64,000 bases of DNA, from contig JANQOK010000018.1 of assembly GCA_028289645.1 (NCBI GenBank), forward strand, positions 1 through 64,000, written 5' to 3'. How positions within the stretch are numbered: position 1 is the stretch's first letter; each line of letters starts with the position of its first letter. This DNA comes from Anderseniella sp. (GTDB taxonomy: Bacteria; Pseudomonadota; Alphaproteobacteria; Rhizobiales; Aestuariivirgaceae). Both the position numbers and the translations under genes were made by a program. Positions 17,717 through 26,471 of this stretch are shown here, in pieces. Below the pieces are notes generated by a model. That model was not told where the DNA came from. It ran no database searches and was given only the letters and a program-made list of their open reading frames with translations.

Positions 17717-18814
17717 TCATCCAGATTTGGCGCGGGCTTTGCTGAGTGCCAGTTTCGTCCGGAATTCGAGTGAGTCAGGTGCGAAGCGCATCGCGTTTGC
17801 ATAGCTTTCGCAGGCACCGACATAATTGCCTGCGCGAAACCGGGCGGCACCTAGAAGCCCGTGTACGTCTTCGCCGAAAATTGATTTGGAGTACGCAATG
17901 CGCCGGTCAAAAAAGGTTTCGGGATCGTGCTGGCTGAGCGGTTCCAGCAGGCTGATCGCCTCGTCCAGCCGACCTAGTGCAACCAGGCATCGGGCCTTGC
18001 CCCAATGCAACGCCATATTGTCCTTGAACAACGCCAGCCCGTCGGCGGCTGCTGACATTGCGTCATCCACTTTCTCGGCATCAAGGAACATCGAAACCAG
18101 AACCTGGGCACACATTGATCCTTCGACGCGCTGCTGTTCCGACGCTCCTTTGCGCGCTGCCAGCCGCATACCGATCCTCAGGTGCTCGGCCGCGTCCTCC
18201 TTTCGTGCCACTGCGTCCAGCCTGTAGCCCAGATCATACCGCAAATAGACGCGATCGGGATTTTCCAGGACCGCCTGGAGCAGCAGCGGAATGTTCCTGT
18301 GATGTTTGTGGCGCTGGTTGCCGTCGTAACCCAGGTGGTCGATCGCAATAGCGTATTGCCTTGCGACCTGGCTGTTGTCTGCATCGCAAACTGCCCTAAC
18401 CGAAGGCACAATGGATTCGTGCATCGAGCCTTTGAACCGTATACGAGGGTCGCGGCGGAAGAGGCGCAATTCATCGTAGCAGGTCATATCAGTTCGGGGG
18501 CGGAACTTAACTCTGAGGCCGGTCACATCCGCATCGGGCAAAAGCGAGGCCAACGGCACGTTGCCCGTGCAGCTCAGTCTTTCATCGGCATCAATGTACA
18601 GTACCCAGTCACTGGACGCATTGTCGATGGCGAAATTACGGGCGGTGGAAAAGTTGTCCTGCCATGGCTGATGCAGCAAGTTACAATCGAACTGGCAGGC
18701 AATGTCGAGCGTGCCATCGCTCGACCCGGTGTCCACAATGACAATTTCGTCCACATGGGTCCGCAAACCAGAAAGGCAGCCTTCCAGGAAAGCTGCCTCG
18801 TTCTTGACGATCAT
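17717..18814 (-). CDS. GT2 glycosyltransferase with C-terminal TPR-like region
   Basis: 365 residues. The GT-A core is very clear: MIVKNEAAFLEGCLSGLRTH, then IVIVDTGSSDGTLDIA, QDNFSTARNFAIDNASSDW and the metal site YIDADERL (DADE at about 75-78). From residue 180 onwards the sequence is helical and TPR-like, as in many peptide- and glycan-modifying GT2 proteins. The frame is open for a few codons upstream (LLISTVSAC), which looks like the missing first strand, but it contains no ATG, GTG or TTG before a stop. Either the protein starts at 18814 slightly short, or a non-standard ATT start is used. It lies 30 bp downstream of the 56-codon peptide gene. Confidence 0.8.
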   Translation of the reverse strand: MIVKNEAAFLEGCLSGLRTHVDEIVIVDTGSSDGTLDIACQFDCNLLHQPWQDNFSTARNFAIDNASSDWVLYIDADERLSCTGNVPLASLLPDADVTGLRVKFRPRTDMTCYDELRLFRRDPRIRFKGSMHESIVPSVRAVCDADNSQVARQYAIAIDHLGYDGNQRHKHHRNIPLLLQAVLENPDRVYLRYDLGYRLDAVARKEDAAEHLRIGMRLAARKGASEQQRVEGSMCAQVLVSMFLDAEKVDDAMSAAADGLALFKDNMALHWGKARCLVALGRLDEAISLLEPLSQHDPETFFDRRIAYSKSIFGEDVHGLLGAARFRAGNYVGACESYANAMRFAPDSLEFRTKLALSKARAKSG

Positions 18815-18844
18815 GCACGCAGAGACGGTTGAAATGAGAAGCCG

Positions 18845-19015
18845 CTAACTGTTGCTCGCCATGACCTTGCCAGCCAAAGCTGAACTCATCTTGCCGTCGA
18901 TCGCAAACGTGGCGATCACGGGTGCAGTGAAAGCGGCTGTACGAACCAGGGTGCGGATTGTTTCACGCTTGTTTTCGTCGATGGATTGCACGGATTTTTC
19001 AAATTTCTCAGTCAT
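18845..19015 (-). CDS. 56-residue peptide, candidate modified-peptide precursor ending in Ser
   Basis: ATG at 19015, stop TAG at 18845-18847, with AGGGG about 9 nt before the ATG. The protein starts MTEKFEKSVQSIDENKRETI, a charged helical leader-like part, then has a hydrophobic stretch TAAFTAPVIATFAIDGKM and ends SSALAGKVMASNS. It contains no Cys or Trp. It sits between the HPr-kinase-like gene (41 bp away) and the GT2 gene, all on the same strand with the PqqD-like gene, in the place where a precursor would be expected. The C-terminal Ser is notable because lasso-peptide kinases related to HPr kinase phosphorylate exactly that residue. Alternatives are a small exported or membrane peptide. 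Function is not known. Confidence 0.6.
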   Translation of the reverse strand: MTEKFEKSVQSIDENKRETIRTLVRTAAFTAPVIATFAIDGKMSSALAGKVMASNS

Positions 19016-19056
19016 ACCAAACCCCTAGCTTTTACTGCCTGACAGCAGGAGACTTA

Positions 19057-19890
19057 TCATGATCTTGAAAGTTGACGCAAGTGCCATATTGCAGTTTTCA
19101 GGCATCCCAACCGCATTTCCAGGCATTTGGCTGCCCGTGTCAGATTGTGCAGGCGTGCCAGGGCGGCAGGCTTTCCCGTCTTCGGCAGAAACACAGATCT
19201 GGTAAGCCTTTCAAACGCCTGATTCGGTGATAGCGGTCTGGTTGCTGTCAGCCCACCGTGGTTTGGTGTGAGAAATAGAAGTACGTCAGCCGGGCCCTGT
19301 TTGATTGTCCAGCTTGTTTCCGGCGTCTGTGGCGTAACCGAGTAGATCGGATTCCCGTCCCAGTCGATAATGGCCGGGCACGTGCGGATATGCTCTTCAA
19401 GTTCCGGGACATGAGCAAGCGAACCTTGCTTTATGCGCAACGTACGCGGGCGCGCCAGGACATCGGTCTGCCCAATGACCACATGCTCGTCCCCTTCCAC
19501 CGTGAAGCCTTCGGCAAGGCATCTCAGACTCAGGGTCGTTTTGCCGGATCCCTTGTCTGCCATGATCAGGAATCTGCAATCGTCGACCACTATGCTGGCC
19601 GCATGAGCGATAGGTGCCCCGGACGTTTCAGCCAACATAGTGTCCTTGAGGATTTGATGTCCCCGATTGAGCATGTGCTCACATGTGCCAGGCAATCCGT
19701 CATGCGGAGGTGCGAAGTCATAGTAGCCGTCAGCGAGTATCGCCGACTCTATGTCGATCGAACCGACCGCCTGATTGGGCATGTTCGGGGCTGCAGCAAG
19801 GAAAGCGAGGCGCTCGGCGAGCATGCCATCGGCGCAATGAAAATGGACAATACTGGTGATGGATCGTGTTGTGACTACTTTGCCCGGCAA
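19057..19890 (-). CDS. HPr kinase-like protein
   Basis: About 277 residues from a TTG start that overlaps the PqqD-like gene by 16 bp; the first ATG is at residue 23. The P-loop is ADKGSGKTT (about 111-119), followed by FTVEGDEHVVIG (about 129-140), matching the layout of the HprK C-terminal kinase domain, with APIAHA just before the P-loop strand. The HPr-binding N-terminal domain of true HPr kinases is absent. Members of this short family beside PqqD-like genes include the kinases that phosphorylate the C-terminal Ser of lasso peptide precursors (PadeK, ThcoK). A substrate in the adjacent 56-residue peptide is therefore plausible but inferred. Confidence 0.72.
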   Translation of the reverse strand: MPGKVVTTRSITSIVHFHCADGMLAERLAFLAAAPNMPNQAVGSIDIESAILADGYYDFAPPHDGLPGTCEHMLNRGHQILKDTMLAETSGAPIAHAASIVVDDCRFLIMADKGSGKTTLSLRCLAEGFTVEGDEHVVIGQTDVLARPRTLRIKQGSLAHVPELEEHIRTCPAIIDWDGNPIYSVTPQTPETSWTIKQGPADVLLFLTPNHGGLTATRPLSPNQAFERLTRSVFLPKTGKPAALARLHNLTRAAKCLEMRLGCLKTAIWHLRQLSRS

Positions 19891-20150
19891 ACTAGCCCTG
19901 CCTTTTCCAGGTCGGCAAAGAAACCGTCAAGTTCGACCTCCTGGTCGAGATCGTAAGCCTCGCGGACGAAGGCCTGGACCTCGCTGACGGGCATCTTGCC
20001 ATCACATACCGTGTAGATGACGGCGGCTGTCGGGTTCAGGTAATGAACTTTTTCACCTTGCTCATCATAGATGACAAAGCCATCCGGTACTTGGGTCACT
20101 TCCAACTCTCCTGTGACTTGAAAGACTTCGGTCCCGGTGAGTTTCGACAT
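19875..20150 (-). CDS. PqqD-like peptide-recognition (RRE) protein
   Basis: 91 residues from ATG 20150, preceded by a good AGGGG site; an upstream in-frame start at 20177 has no better signal. The core VHYLNPTAAVIYTVCDGKMP followed by VSEVQAFVREAYDL and ELDGFFADLEKAGLV is the classic PqqD winged-helix fold that binds leader peptides in PQQ, mycofactocin, lasso and related systems. It overlaps the HPr-kinase-like gene and heads the leftward unit PqqD-kinase-peptide-GT2. No radical SAM enzyme, lasso cyclase or transglutaminase-like protease lies nearby, so it is not part of a standard PQQ, mycofactocin or lasso cluster. Confidence 0.82.
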   Translation of the reverse strand: MSKLTGTEVFQVTGELEVTQVPDGFVIYDEQGEKVHYLNPTAAVIYTVCDGKMPVSEVQAFVREAYDLDQEVELDGFFADLEKAGLVCRAK

Positions 20151-20214
20151 TGCCCCTGCCTTTTTCGCTGATATCACTTTACGGCATATTGCCTAGCGCC
20201 AAACCGGCTGGGTT

Positions 20215-20229
20215 TGCAACCGTGTTGCA
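20215..20229. promoter_or_regulatory. Palindrome TGCAAC-CGT-GTTGCA in divergent promoter region
   Basis: A perfect 6-bp inverted repeat with a 3-bp spacer, placed midway in the 137-bp gap between the divergent PqqD-like and AhpD-like genes. It is a candidate operator governing both. Confidence 0.4.
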
Positions 20230-20287
20230 TGACCGATAATTCAAAGGCGCTTGCCGGAACCTGACACACAATTCGCGAGGGACCCAG

Positions 20288-20896
20288 ATGGCCTGGATCA
20301 AAACTGTTGCCTATGACGACGCAGAGGGAAAGTTGAAAGTCTTGTATGACCGGGTCAAGGGCCCGGGCAACAACGTCGACAACATCATGATGATGCACTC
20401 GCTCAGGCCGCACACGATGGAAGGCCATATGGCGATCTACAAGTATGTACTGCATCATGCTGGCAACACTGTTCCCAAGTGGTTTCTTGAGACACTCGGG
20501 GTCTGGGTCAGTTCGCTCAACGAGTGCCAATACTGCGTGGAGCATCATTTCTGCGGCTTGCAGCGGCTGCTGGACGACGATGACAGGGCAACCGCGATTC
20601 GCGCTGCCATCGAAGCGAGGGCCATCCACGAAGCACCACTGGACGACAGGCAAAAGCTGGCCATGGAGTATGCCCGGCAATTGACTGACGAGCCCGCTGC
20701 CATCGACAAACGCATCGTCGAGCAGCTGCGTTCGGCCGGTTACACAGACGGTGAAATCCTGGAGATAAACCAGGTCTCAGCCTACTTCAGCTATGCCAAT
20801 CGCACCGTTCTCGGTCTCGGGTGTTCGACTGACGGCGACATCCTGGGGCTTTCCCCCGGCAACTCCGACGATCCGGATGACTGGAGCCACGCCTGA
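20288..20896 (+). CDS. AhpD-like / carboxymuconolactone decarboxylase family peroxidase-related protein
   Basis: 202 residues. The redox site is SSLNECQYCVEHH, a CxxC with the downstream His seen in AhpD-like proteins. Flanking helices match the peroxidase-related branch of the family, which is about 180-200 residues long. Such enzymes reduce peroxides or act as thiol relays. It is divergent from the PqqD-kinase-peptide unit, and its position may mean protection against peroxide from the GMC enzyme, although it could equally be unrelated. The start ATG is preceded by GAGGGA. Confidence 0.8.
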   Translation: MAWIKTVAYDDAEGKLKVLYDRVKGPGNNVDNIMMMHSLRPHTMEGHMAIYKYVLHHAGNTVPKWFLETLGVWVSSLNECQYCVEHHFCGLQRLLDDDDRATAIRAAIEARAIHEAPLDDRQKLAMEYARQLTDEPAAIDKRIVEQLRSAGYTDGEILEINQVSAYFSYANRTVLGLGCSTDGDILGLSPGNSDDPDDWSHA

Positions 20897-20925
20897 TCCG
20901 GCTGTGCAACATAGGTTTGCGTCAA

Positions 20926-20953
20926 TTGACTTCTGGCGCGGGCGCCGCATTAT
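20926..20953 (+). promoter_or_regulatory. Possible sigma-70 promoter for the macroglobulin operon
   Basis: TTGACT at 20926-20931 and CATTAT at 20948-20953 are separated by 16 bp, 43 bp before the ATG of the alpha-2-macroglobulin gene. The match is fair rather than strong. Confidence 0.35.
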
Positions 20954-20996
20954 GGTCACGTAGACGGGGCGATCGTTGTTGGACGGAGAATGGACC

Positions 20997-23900
20997 ATGA
21001 GGTCGAGTTCCCAGAACGCGCTTGCGTTCGCCCTGTTGCTGCTCACATTGATTTTCCTGCCGGCACAAGCCGCGGCCGCTGAGCGAACCATCGTCACATC
21101 GCCTGATCTGGACTATTTCGGATTTGACCTGAGCACACAGAGCGACGTCTCGCTCGACCAGTGCAAGGCATTATGCCTTGAAGATCAGCAGTGCCGTGCG
21201 TTCACCTACACCAGCAAGCAGAAATGGTGCTTCCTGAAATCCGACCACGGGATTGCGAAACCGTTCGCTGGAGCCGTTGCCGGGCGGGTCGTGCAAACGT
21301 CTTCGCAGCGAGAGCTTGGTGCACCGCCGCCGCTGGCATTCCTCCCTGAACACGTGACAGCAGAAGTGCGCCAGACGCGAAAGGAGATCGGTGCACCTGA
21401 TCCAGGCGAGGCGCGTGGGTTCGTCGCGCTCAGGCAAGCCGGTGACTCCGGGCTCAGCTCTGGCGAGGTGCGCACTGCGCGCGATGCCTATCTGGGTGCG
21501 CTGAGGCTTGATGCGGATGACGCTGCCTTGTGGATCGGCTTTGCCAGGGCATCGCTTCGGGTCATTCCCGGTCCGGGTGAGAACAACTACCGGCTCAAGC
21601 AGACCGCTTCGTCGGCCGCTCAGATCGCCTATCGCAGGAGCACGACCGCTGACGTTAGGGCAGAGGCACTGGCGGTGCTGGCCAATGCTCTCGACAAGCG
21701 CAGCCTGTTCCGTCCGGCGCTGGAAGCCTACAAGGCCAGTCTTGCGCTGGTGTCGTCGGCAGAGGTGCGCGCGGCGTACAAGGAACTGCGCGAACGTCAG
21801 GGCTTTCGGGTGGTCGGCCATTCGGTGGACAGCGATGCGGCGACCCCGCGCATCTGTGTGCAGTTTTCCGAAAGCCTGGTGCGTTCCGGAACAGATTATG
21901 CGCAGTTCGTAACGGTGAATGGCGCTGCCGCCAAATCACTGGAAGCCAGGGACAAGCAGGCCTGCGTTGAATGGCTGTCACACGGGCAGACCTACAGAAT
22001 TGGATTGCGTCAGGGCCTGCCGTCCTCGGTGGGCGAAGTGCTGGAGCAACCGGTGACCCTGAATGTCTACGTGCGCGACCGTGCGCCTTCAGTGCGTTTT
22101 ACCGGCGACCGATTTGTTCTGCCCCGCACGACCCGGCGCGGCATACCGCTGATCTCCGTCAACACCGACAGTGCCCGGCTTGAGGCCTACCGTATCGGCG
22201 ACAGGGCGCTGGCGCGGCTGCTGTCCGGCAGTTCGTTCCTGCGCCAGCTGAAAGGCTATGAGATAGACAATATCAGGCAGGAACTAGGAACACCCGTCTG
22301 GCAGGGCAGTATCGACATTGCCAGCAAACGCAACCAGGAAGTGACGACTAGTTTTCCAGTCGATCAGGCCATTCCCGACAGAAAGCCTGGTATCTATATC
22401 CTGACCGCCATGCCGAAGGGCGGCCAGGCCGACAACTGGCAGGCCCGTGCCACGCAGTGGTTTGTCATTTCGGATATCGGCGTGACCAGTTTCACCGGCG
22501 ACGACGGCCTCAACGTGTTTGTGCGCAGCCTGGCGTCGGCAAAGCCACTGGCAAAGGCGGATGTGCAGCTGCTTGCCCGCAACAATGAGGTGCTCGGCTC
22601 CGCCGTCAGCGATGAAAACGGGCGTGCAAGTTTTGCTGCCGGCCTGGTCCGCGGCAAGGATGCAATGGCGCCGGCCGCCATTCTGGTGCGCCGGGGCAGC
22701 AGTGATTTCGTATTGCTCGATCTGACCCAGGCCGGGTTCGACTTTGCCGACCGCGGGGTGGCGGGCCGGGCATCACCTGTGGCAGTTGACGTGTTCTCCT
22801 GGACAGAGCGCGGCATCTACCGGCCCGGAGAGACCGTCCATGCATCTGCACTTGTAAGGGATGTGTCGGCCCATGCTCTCGGCGGGTTGCCGCTTACATT
22901 CGTCTTCCGCCGTCCCGATGGTGTTGAAGACCGGCGCATAGTCTCCGCTGAAGACCGGCTCGGTGGCCACGTGGTGGACTACGAGCTTCAGGACAATGCC
23001 ATGCGCGGCACCTGGTCGGTACGCATGCACACCGACATCAAGGCCGACCCAGTGGCCGAAATGCGCTTCCTGGTCGAGGATTTCGTGCCTGACCGGCTTG
23101 AGTTCGACCTGACTGCCTCGCCGTCGGAAATCGCCGTCACGCAGCCGGCGACTGTGGCAATCGACGGCCGGTACCTGTACGGGGCGCCGGCGGCGGGCCT
23201 CGGGGTTGAAGGCAGTGTCAGGATAAAGACCACACGCCAGTGGGATGCCTTTCCGGGTTATCTGTTCGGTCTGGCGGAGGAACAGATACAGACGGTGACG
23301 CGCACGCTTGACGCGGTTCCCGATCTTGATGCTGTCGGCAAGGCTCAGGTTCCTGTGGTTCTAACGGGAGCGCCGGCTACTACACAATTGCTGGCTGCCA
23401 GCGTCGTCATGCGCGTGCGCGAGCCGGGTGGCAGGGCTGTTGAAAAGGATGTCGATCTGAAGGTCAGGCCTGAGCGCATGGTGATCGGCATCAGGCCGGA
23501 TGCAGGCGAGGCACAGGTTGCTGAGAACTCGACCGCCGGATTCCGGGTCATTGCTGTTGAACCGGATGGCGGCAAGGCTCAGGTCAACGGTCTGAAATGG
23601 CGCCTTATCCGAATTGAACGCAACTACCAGTGGTACCGGACAGGTGACAGGTGGAGCTATGAAGCCATTGACCTGACCAAGCAGGTTGTGGACGGACAGG
23701 TTGATGCGCCGGCCGAAGGCGAGGCCAGGATATCGGTTCCCGTCTCATGGGGCCGGTACAGGCTGGAAGTGACCGACCCCCGCACCGGAGGTGCCGCCGC
23801 GAGCGTGGACTTCAACGCGGGATGGGTTGTCACTGCCGCCTCGCTTGATGCCCCGGACGGTTTGGAAATGGCTCTGGACAAGGCGGCCTATGCGGCAGGG

Positions 23901-26471
23901 GACACGGCGCGGCTGACCATTTCGGCACGTCATGCTGGCGAAGTTCTGGTCACAATCGGTACCAACACGCTGTCAGATGTCAGGACAGTCAGCGTCGACG
24001 CCGGCGATACGGTGGTCGAGTTTCCTGTCGGCATGGACTGGGGCGCCGGTGCCTATGTGACGGCCACCCTGTATCGCCGCGGTGACACGGAGGACAGCCG
24101 GCTTCCGTCACGTGCCATTGGCGTGAAATGGCTGCAGGTGGACCCCGAACCGCGCAAGATCGACCTGGCACTGGACGCGCCGGACAAGGTCGCAGCAAGG
24201 AGCCGGCTTGAGGTTCCGATGACGCTCACGGGTCTGGCCGACGGTGAACAGGCTTTCGTGACGGTCGCGGCCGTTGACGTCGGAATTTTGAATCTGACCC
24301 GCTATGAGGCGCCTGATCCGGCCGGCTGGTATTTCGGCCAGCGCAGGATTGGCCTGGAAATCCGCGATATCTACGGTCGCCTGATTGACGGTTCGCTCGG
24401 CGTTCAGGGACAGATCAGGAGCGGCGGCGATGCTGCTGGGTTGTCGTCCGACGGCAGCCCGCCGACACAGAAGCTGCTGGCGCTGTTCTCAGGTCCGGTG
24501 GAAGTCGGCCCCGACGGCAAGGCAGCGGTGAGTTTTGACCTGCCGCAGTTCAACGGGACGGTCCGGCTGATGGCGGTGGCCTGGTCGAAGCATCAGGTGG
24601 GCAGTGCCTCGCGCGACGTCATCGTTCGCGATCCGATCGTGTTGCTGGCGTCTGCGCCAAAGGTCATGGCTCCCGGCGATACATCACGCTTACGGTTGGA
24701 CATCGCCAATACCGATGGTCCGGCCGGGGATTATGTGGTCGAGATCATCGCGGATGACGGATTGTCCGCGGAGCAGGGGCTGCTGCCCAATATCGTGACA
24801 CTCTCGGAAGGCGGGAAGGCGTCCTTGTCGGTGCCTGTTTCTGCAACTGGCGTCGGGTCGGGCCAGGTGAATGTACGCCTGACCCACGAGAGCGGCATTG
24901 ATCTTGCCCAGACGCTTTATGTGCCGGTCCGGCCCGCTGCGCTGCCGGTTGCCCGGCGGCAGGAGATGACCCTTGCTGCGAACGGCGGGACGATTGCGCT
25001 GGATGAGAAATTGCTCGCCGGCAGCCAGCCTGACGGCGCATTGGTGACGGTCGATGTATCGAGAACGCGCGGCTTCAACACCGCATCGGTTCTGGCATCC
25101 CTCGACCGCTATCCCTATGGCTGCACCGAGCAGACCACCAGCCGGGCGCTGCCGCTGCTGTATCTGAGTGATCTGCCGGGGGATCCCAAAGCTGACGATG
25201 CCGGCGATGTCAGGACCCGGGTCCAGAAGGCAATCTATCGCGTGCTGGCCAACCAGTCGTCGTCCGGCAGCTTCGGCCTTTGGAACCCTGGCTATGGTGA
25301 CCTTTGGCTCGACGCCTATGTCACCGATTTTCTGACACGGGCCCGGGAAAAGGGTTTCAAGGTTCGCGAAAAGGCCATGCTGGCGGCGCTGGAGAACCTG
25401 CAGAACGTCCTGTCCTATGATCAGAACGTCAAGGATCGCGGCGGCGGTATTGCCTATGCGCTTTATGTGCTGGCCCGCAATCGCCGCGCCTCGGCCGGAG
25501 ACCTGCGCTATTACGCCGACACCAAGCTGGACGAGTTCAGGAGCCCCATGGCCCGGGCGCAGCTAGGCGCGGCACTGGCGCTTTATGGCGATGCCAACCG
25601 GTCGGGAACAGCGTTCCAGTCGGCTTTTGCCCAGGCACGCCAGGACAAGGGCGATCTGTCGCGCTCGGATTACGGGTCCAGCCTGCGCGATGCATCGGCC
25701 ATGCTGGCGCTGGCATCGGAGACACAGCCGCTGCCGCAATCAATCCCGGCGATGGTTGACCTAGTTTCGGCAAAGGCGGCACGTGACCGCTACTCCACCA
25801 CGCAGGAAAATGTCTGGATGCTGCTTGCCGCGCGCGGCGTAAAACAGGCCGACGCCACGATGAAGCTGGCCATTGGCGGGGCTGATCATGCCGGCGGTTA
25901 CTCCGGCACGACGTCTGGCGAAGACCTTGCCATCATGCCGCTGGAAATTGTAAATCGCGGCGAAAACCAGGTGCTGGCGACCGTCAATGTGCTTGCAGCA
26001 CCGCTGGATCCGTTGCCCGCCGGCGGCAAGGGTTTCACCATTGAGCGCAAGTACTACACGCTCGATGGCGTTGAAACCGACGTCAGCCAGGTCAACCAGA
26101 ACGATCGCTTCGTTGTGGTGCTCAGCATTGTGCAGCAGAACAACTGGCCGTCACGTATCGTCGTCAGTGACCTGCTGCCCGGCGGCTTTGAGATCGACAG
26201 TCCCAAACTGGTGGGCAGTGCCGATCTCAAGTCTTTTGAATGGCTGGGCAATGTCAGCGCGGCGCACAGCGAGTTTCGTGCCGATCGCTTCGTCGCAGCC
26301 TTCGATGTGCGCAAGGGCGGTAATCGCGAGTTCACAGCAGCCTACGTGGTGCGTGCGGTTTCACCGGGCAAGTTCGTTCAGCCCGCCGCTTTGGTCGAAG
26401 ACATGTACCGCCCCCAGTTTACCGCCCGCACGGCGCAGGGTCGGCTTGACGTCAGTCCGGTTCAGCCATGA
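20997..26471 (+). CDS. Bacterial alpha-2-macroglobulin with N-terminal PAN domain
   Basis: 1824 residues from ATG 20997 (GGAG ribosome site); a TTG 21 bp upstream is less likely. A signal peptide (NALAFALLLLTLIFLPAQA) is followed by a PAN/apple domain at about 35-90 (DQCKALCLEDQQCRAFTY), then macroglobulin beta domains, and the thioester motif GCTEQ (Cys1376 and Gln1379) in RYPYGCTEQTTSRALPL. In the family this Cys-Gln thioester traps attacking proteases covalently in the periplasm. Both residues are kept, so it should be an active trap. The stop overlaps the start of pbpC by 4 bp, the same pairing as yfhM-pbpC of enterobacteria, where the two are thought to guard and repair the cell wall. 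There is no lipobox, unlike many relatives, so it may be soluble. Confidence 0.92.
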   Translation: MRSSSQNALAFALLLLTLIFLPAQAAAAERTIVTSPDLDYFGFDLSTQSDVSLDQCKALCLEDQQCRAFTYTSKQKWCFLKSDHGIAKPFAGAVAGRVVQTSSQRELGAPPPLAFLPEHVTAEVRQTRKEIGAPDPGEARGFVALRQAGDSGLSSGEVRTARDAYLGALRLDADDAALWIGFARASLRVIPGPGENNYRLKQTASSAAQIAYRRSTTADVRAEALAVLANALDKRSLFRPALEAYKASLALVSSAEVRAAYKELRERQGFRVVGHSVDSDAATPRICVQFSESLVRSGTDYAQFVTVNGAAAKSLEARDKQACVEWLSHGQTYRIGLRQGLPSSVGEVLEQPVTLNVYVRDRAPSVRFTGDRFVLPRTTRRGIPLISVNTDSARLEAYRIGDRALARLLSGSSFLRQLKGYEIDNIRQELGTPVWQGSIDIASKRNQEVTTSFPVDQAIPDRKPGIYILTAMPKGGQADNWQARATQWFVISDIGVTSFTGDDGLNVFVRSLASAKPLAKADVQLLARNNEVLGSAVSDENGRASFAAGLVRGKDAMAPAAILVRRGSSDFVLLDLTQAGFDFADRGVAGRASPVAVDVFSWTERGIYRPGETVHASALVRDVSAHALGGLPLTFVFRRPDGVEDRRIVSAEDRLGGHVVDYELQDNAMRGTWSVRMHTDIKADPVAEMRFLVEDFVPDRLEFDLTASPSEIAVTQPATVAIDGRYLYGAPAAGLGVEGSVRIKTTRQWDAFPGYLFGLAEEQIQTVTRTLDAVPDLDAVGKAQVPVVLTGAPATTQLLAASVVMRVREPGGRAVEKDVDLKVRPERMVIGIRPDAGEAQVAENSTAGFRVIAVEPDGGKAQVNGLKWRLIRIERNYQWYRTGDRWSYEAIDLTKQVVDGQVDAPAEGEARISVPVSWGRYRLEVTDPRTGGAAASVDFNAGWVVTAASLDAPDGLEMALDKAAYAAGDTARLTISARHAGEVLVTIGTNTLSDVRTVSVDAGDTVVEFPVGMDWGAGAYVTATLYRRGDTEDSRLPSRAIGVKWLQVDPEPRKIDLALDAPDKVAARSRLEVPMTLTGLADGEQAFVTVAAVDVGILNLTRYEAPDPAGWYFGQRRIGLEIRDIYGRLIDGSLGVQGQIRSGGDAAGLSSDGSPPTQKLLALFSGPVEVGPDGKAAVSFDLPQFNGTVRLMAVAWSKHQVGSASRDVIVRDPIVLLASAPKVMAPGDTSRLRLDIANTDGPAGDYVVEIIADDGLSAEQGLLPNIVTLSEGGKASLSVPVSATGVGSGQVNVRLTHESGIDLAQTLYVPVRPAALPVARRQEMTLAANGGTIALDEKLLAGSQPDGALVTVDVSRTRGFNTASVLASLDRYPYGCTEQTTSRALPLLYLSDLPGDPKADDAGDVRTRVQKAIYRVLANQSSSGSFGLWNPGYGDLWLDAYVTDFLTRAREKGFKVREKAMLAALENLQNVLSYDQNVKDRGGGIAYALYVLARNRRASAGDLRYYADTKLDEFRSPMARAQLGAALALYGDANRSGTAFQSAFAQARQDKGDLSRSDYGSSLRDASAMLALASETQPLPQSIPAMVDLVSAKAARDRYSTTQENVWMLLAARGVKQADATMKLAIGGADHAGGYSGTTSGEDLAIMPLEIVNRGENQVLATVNVLAAPLDPLPAGGKGFTIERKYYTLDGVETDVSQVNQNDRFVVVLSIVQQNNWPSRIVVSDLLPGGFEIDSPKLVGSADLKSFEWLGNVSAAHSEFRADRFVAAFDVRKGGNREFTAAYVVRAVSPGKFVQPAALVEDMYRPQFTARTAQGRLDVSPVQP

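Noticed and set aside
16558-20150. Standard lasso peptide, PQQ or mycofactocin cluster
   Set aside because: No asparagine-synthase-like cyclase, transglutaminase-like protease, PqqC, PqqE or radical SAM gene was found within the window.
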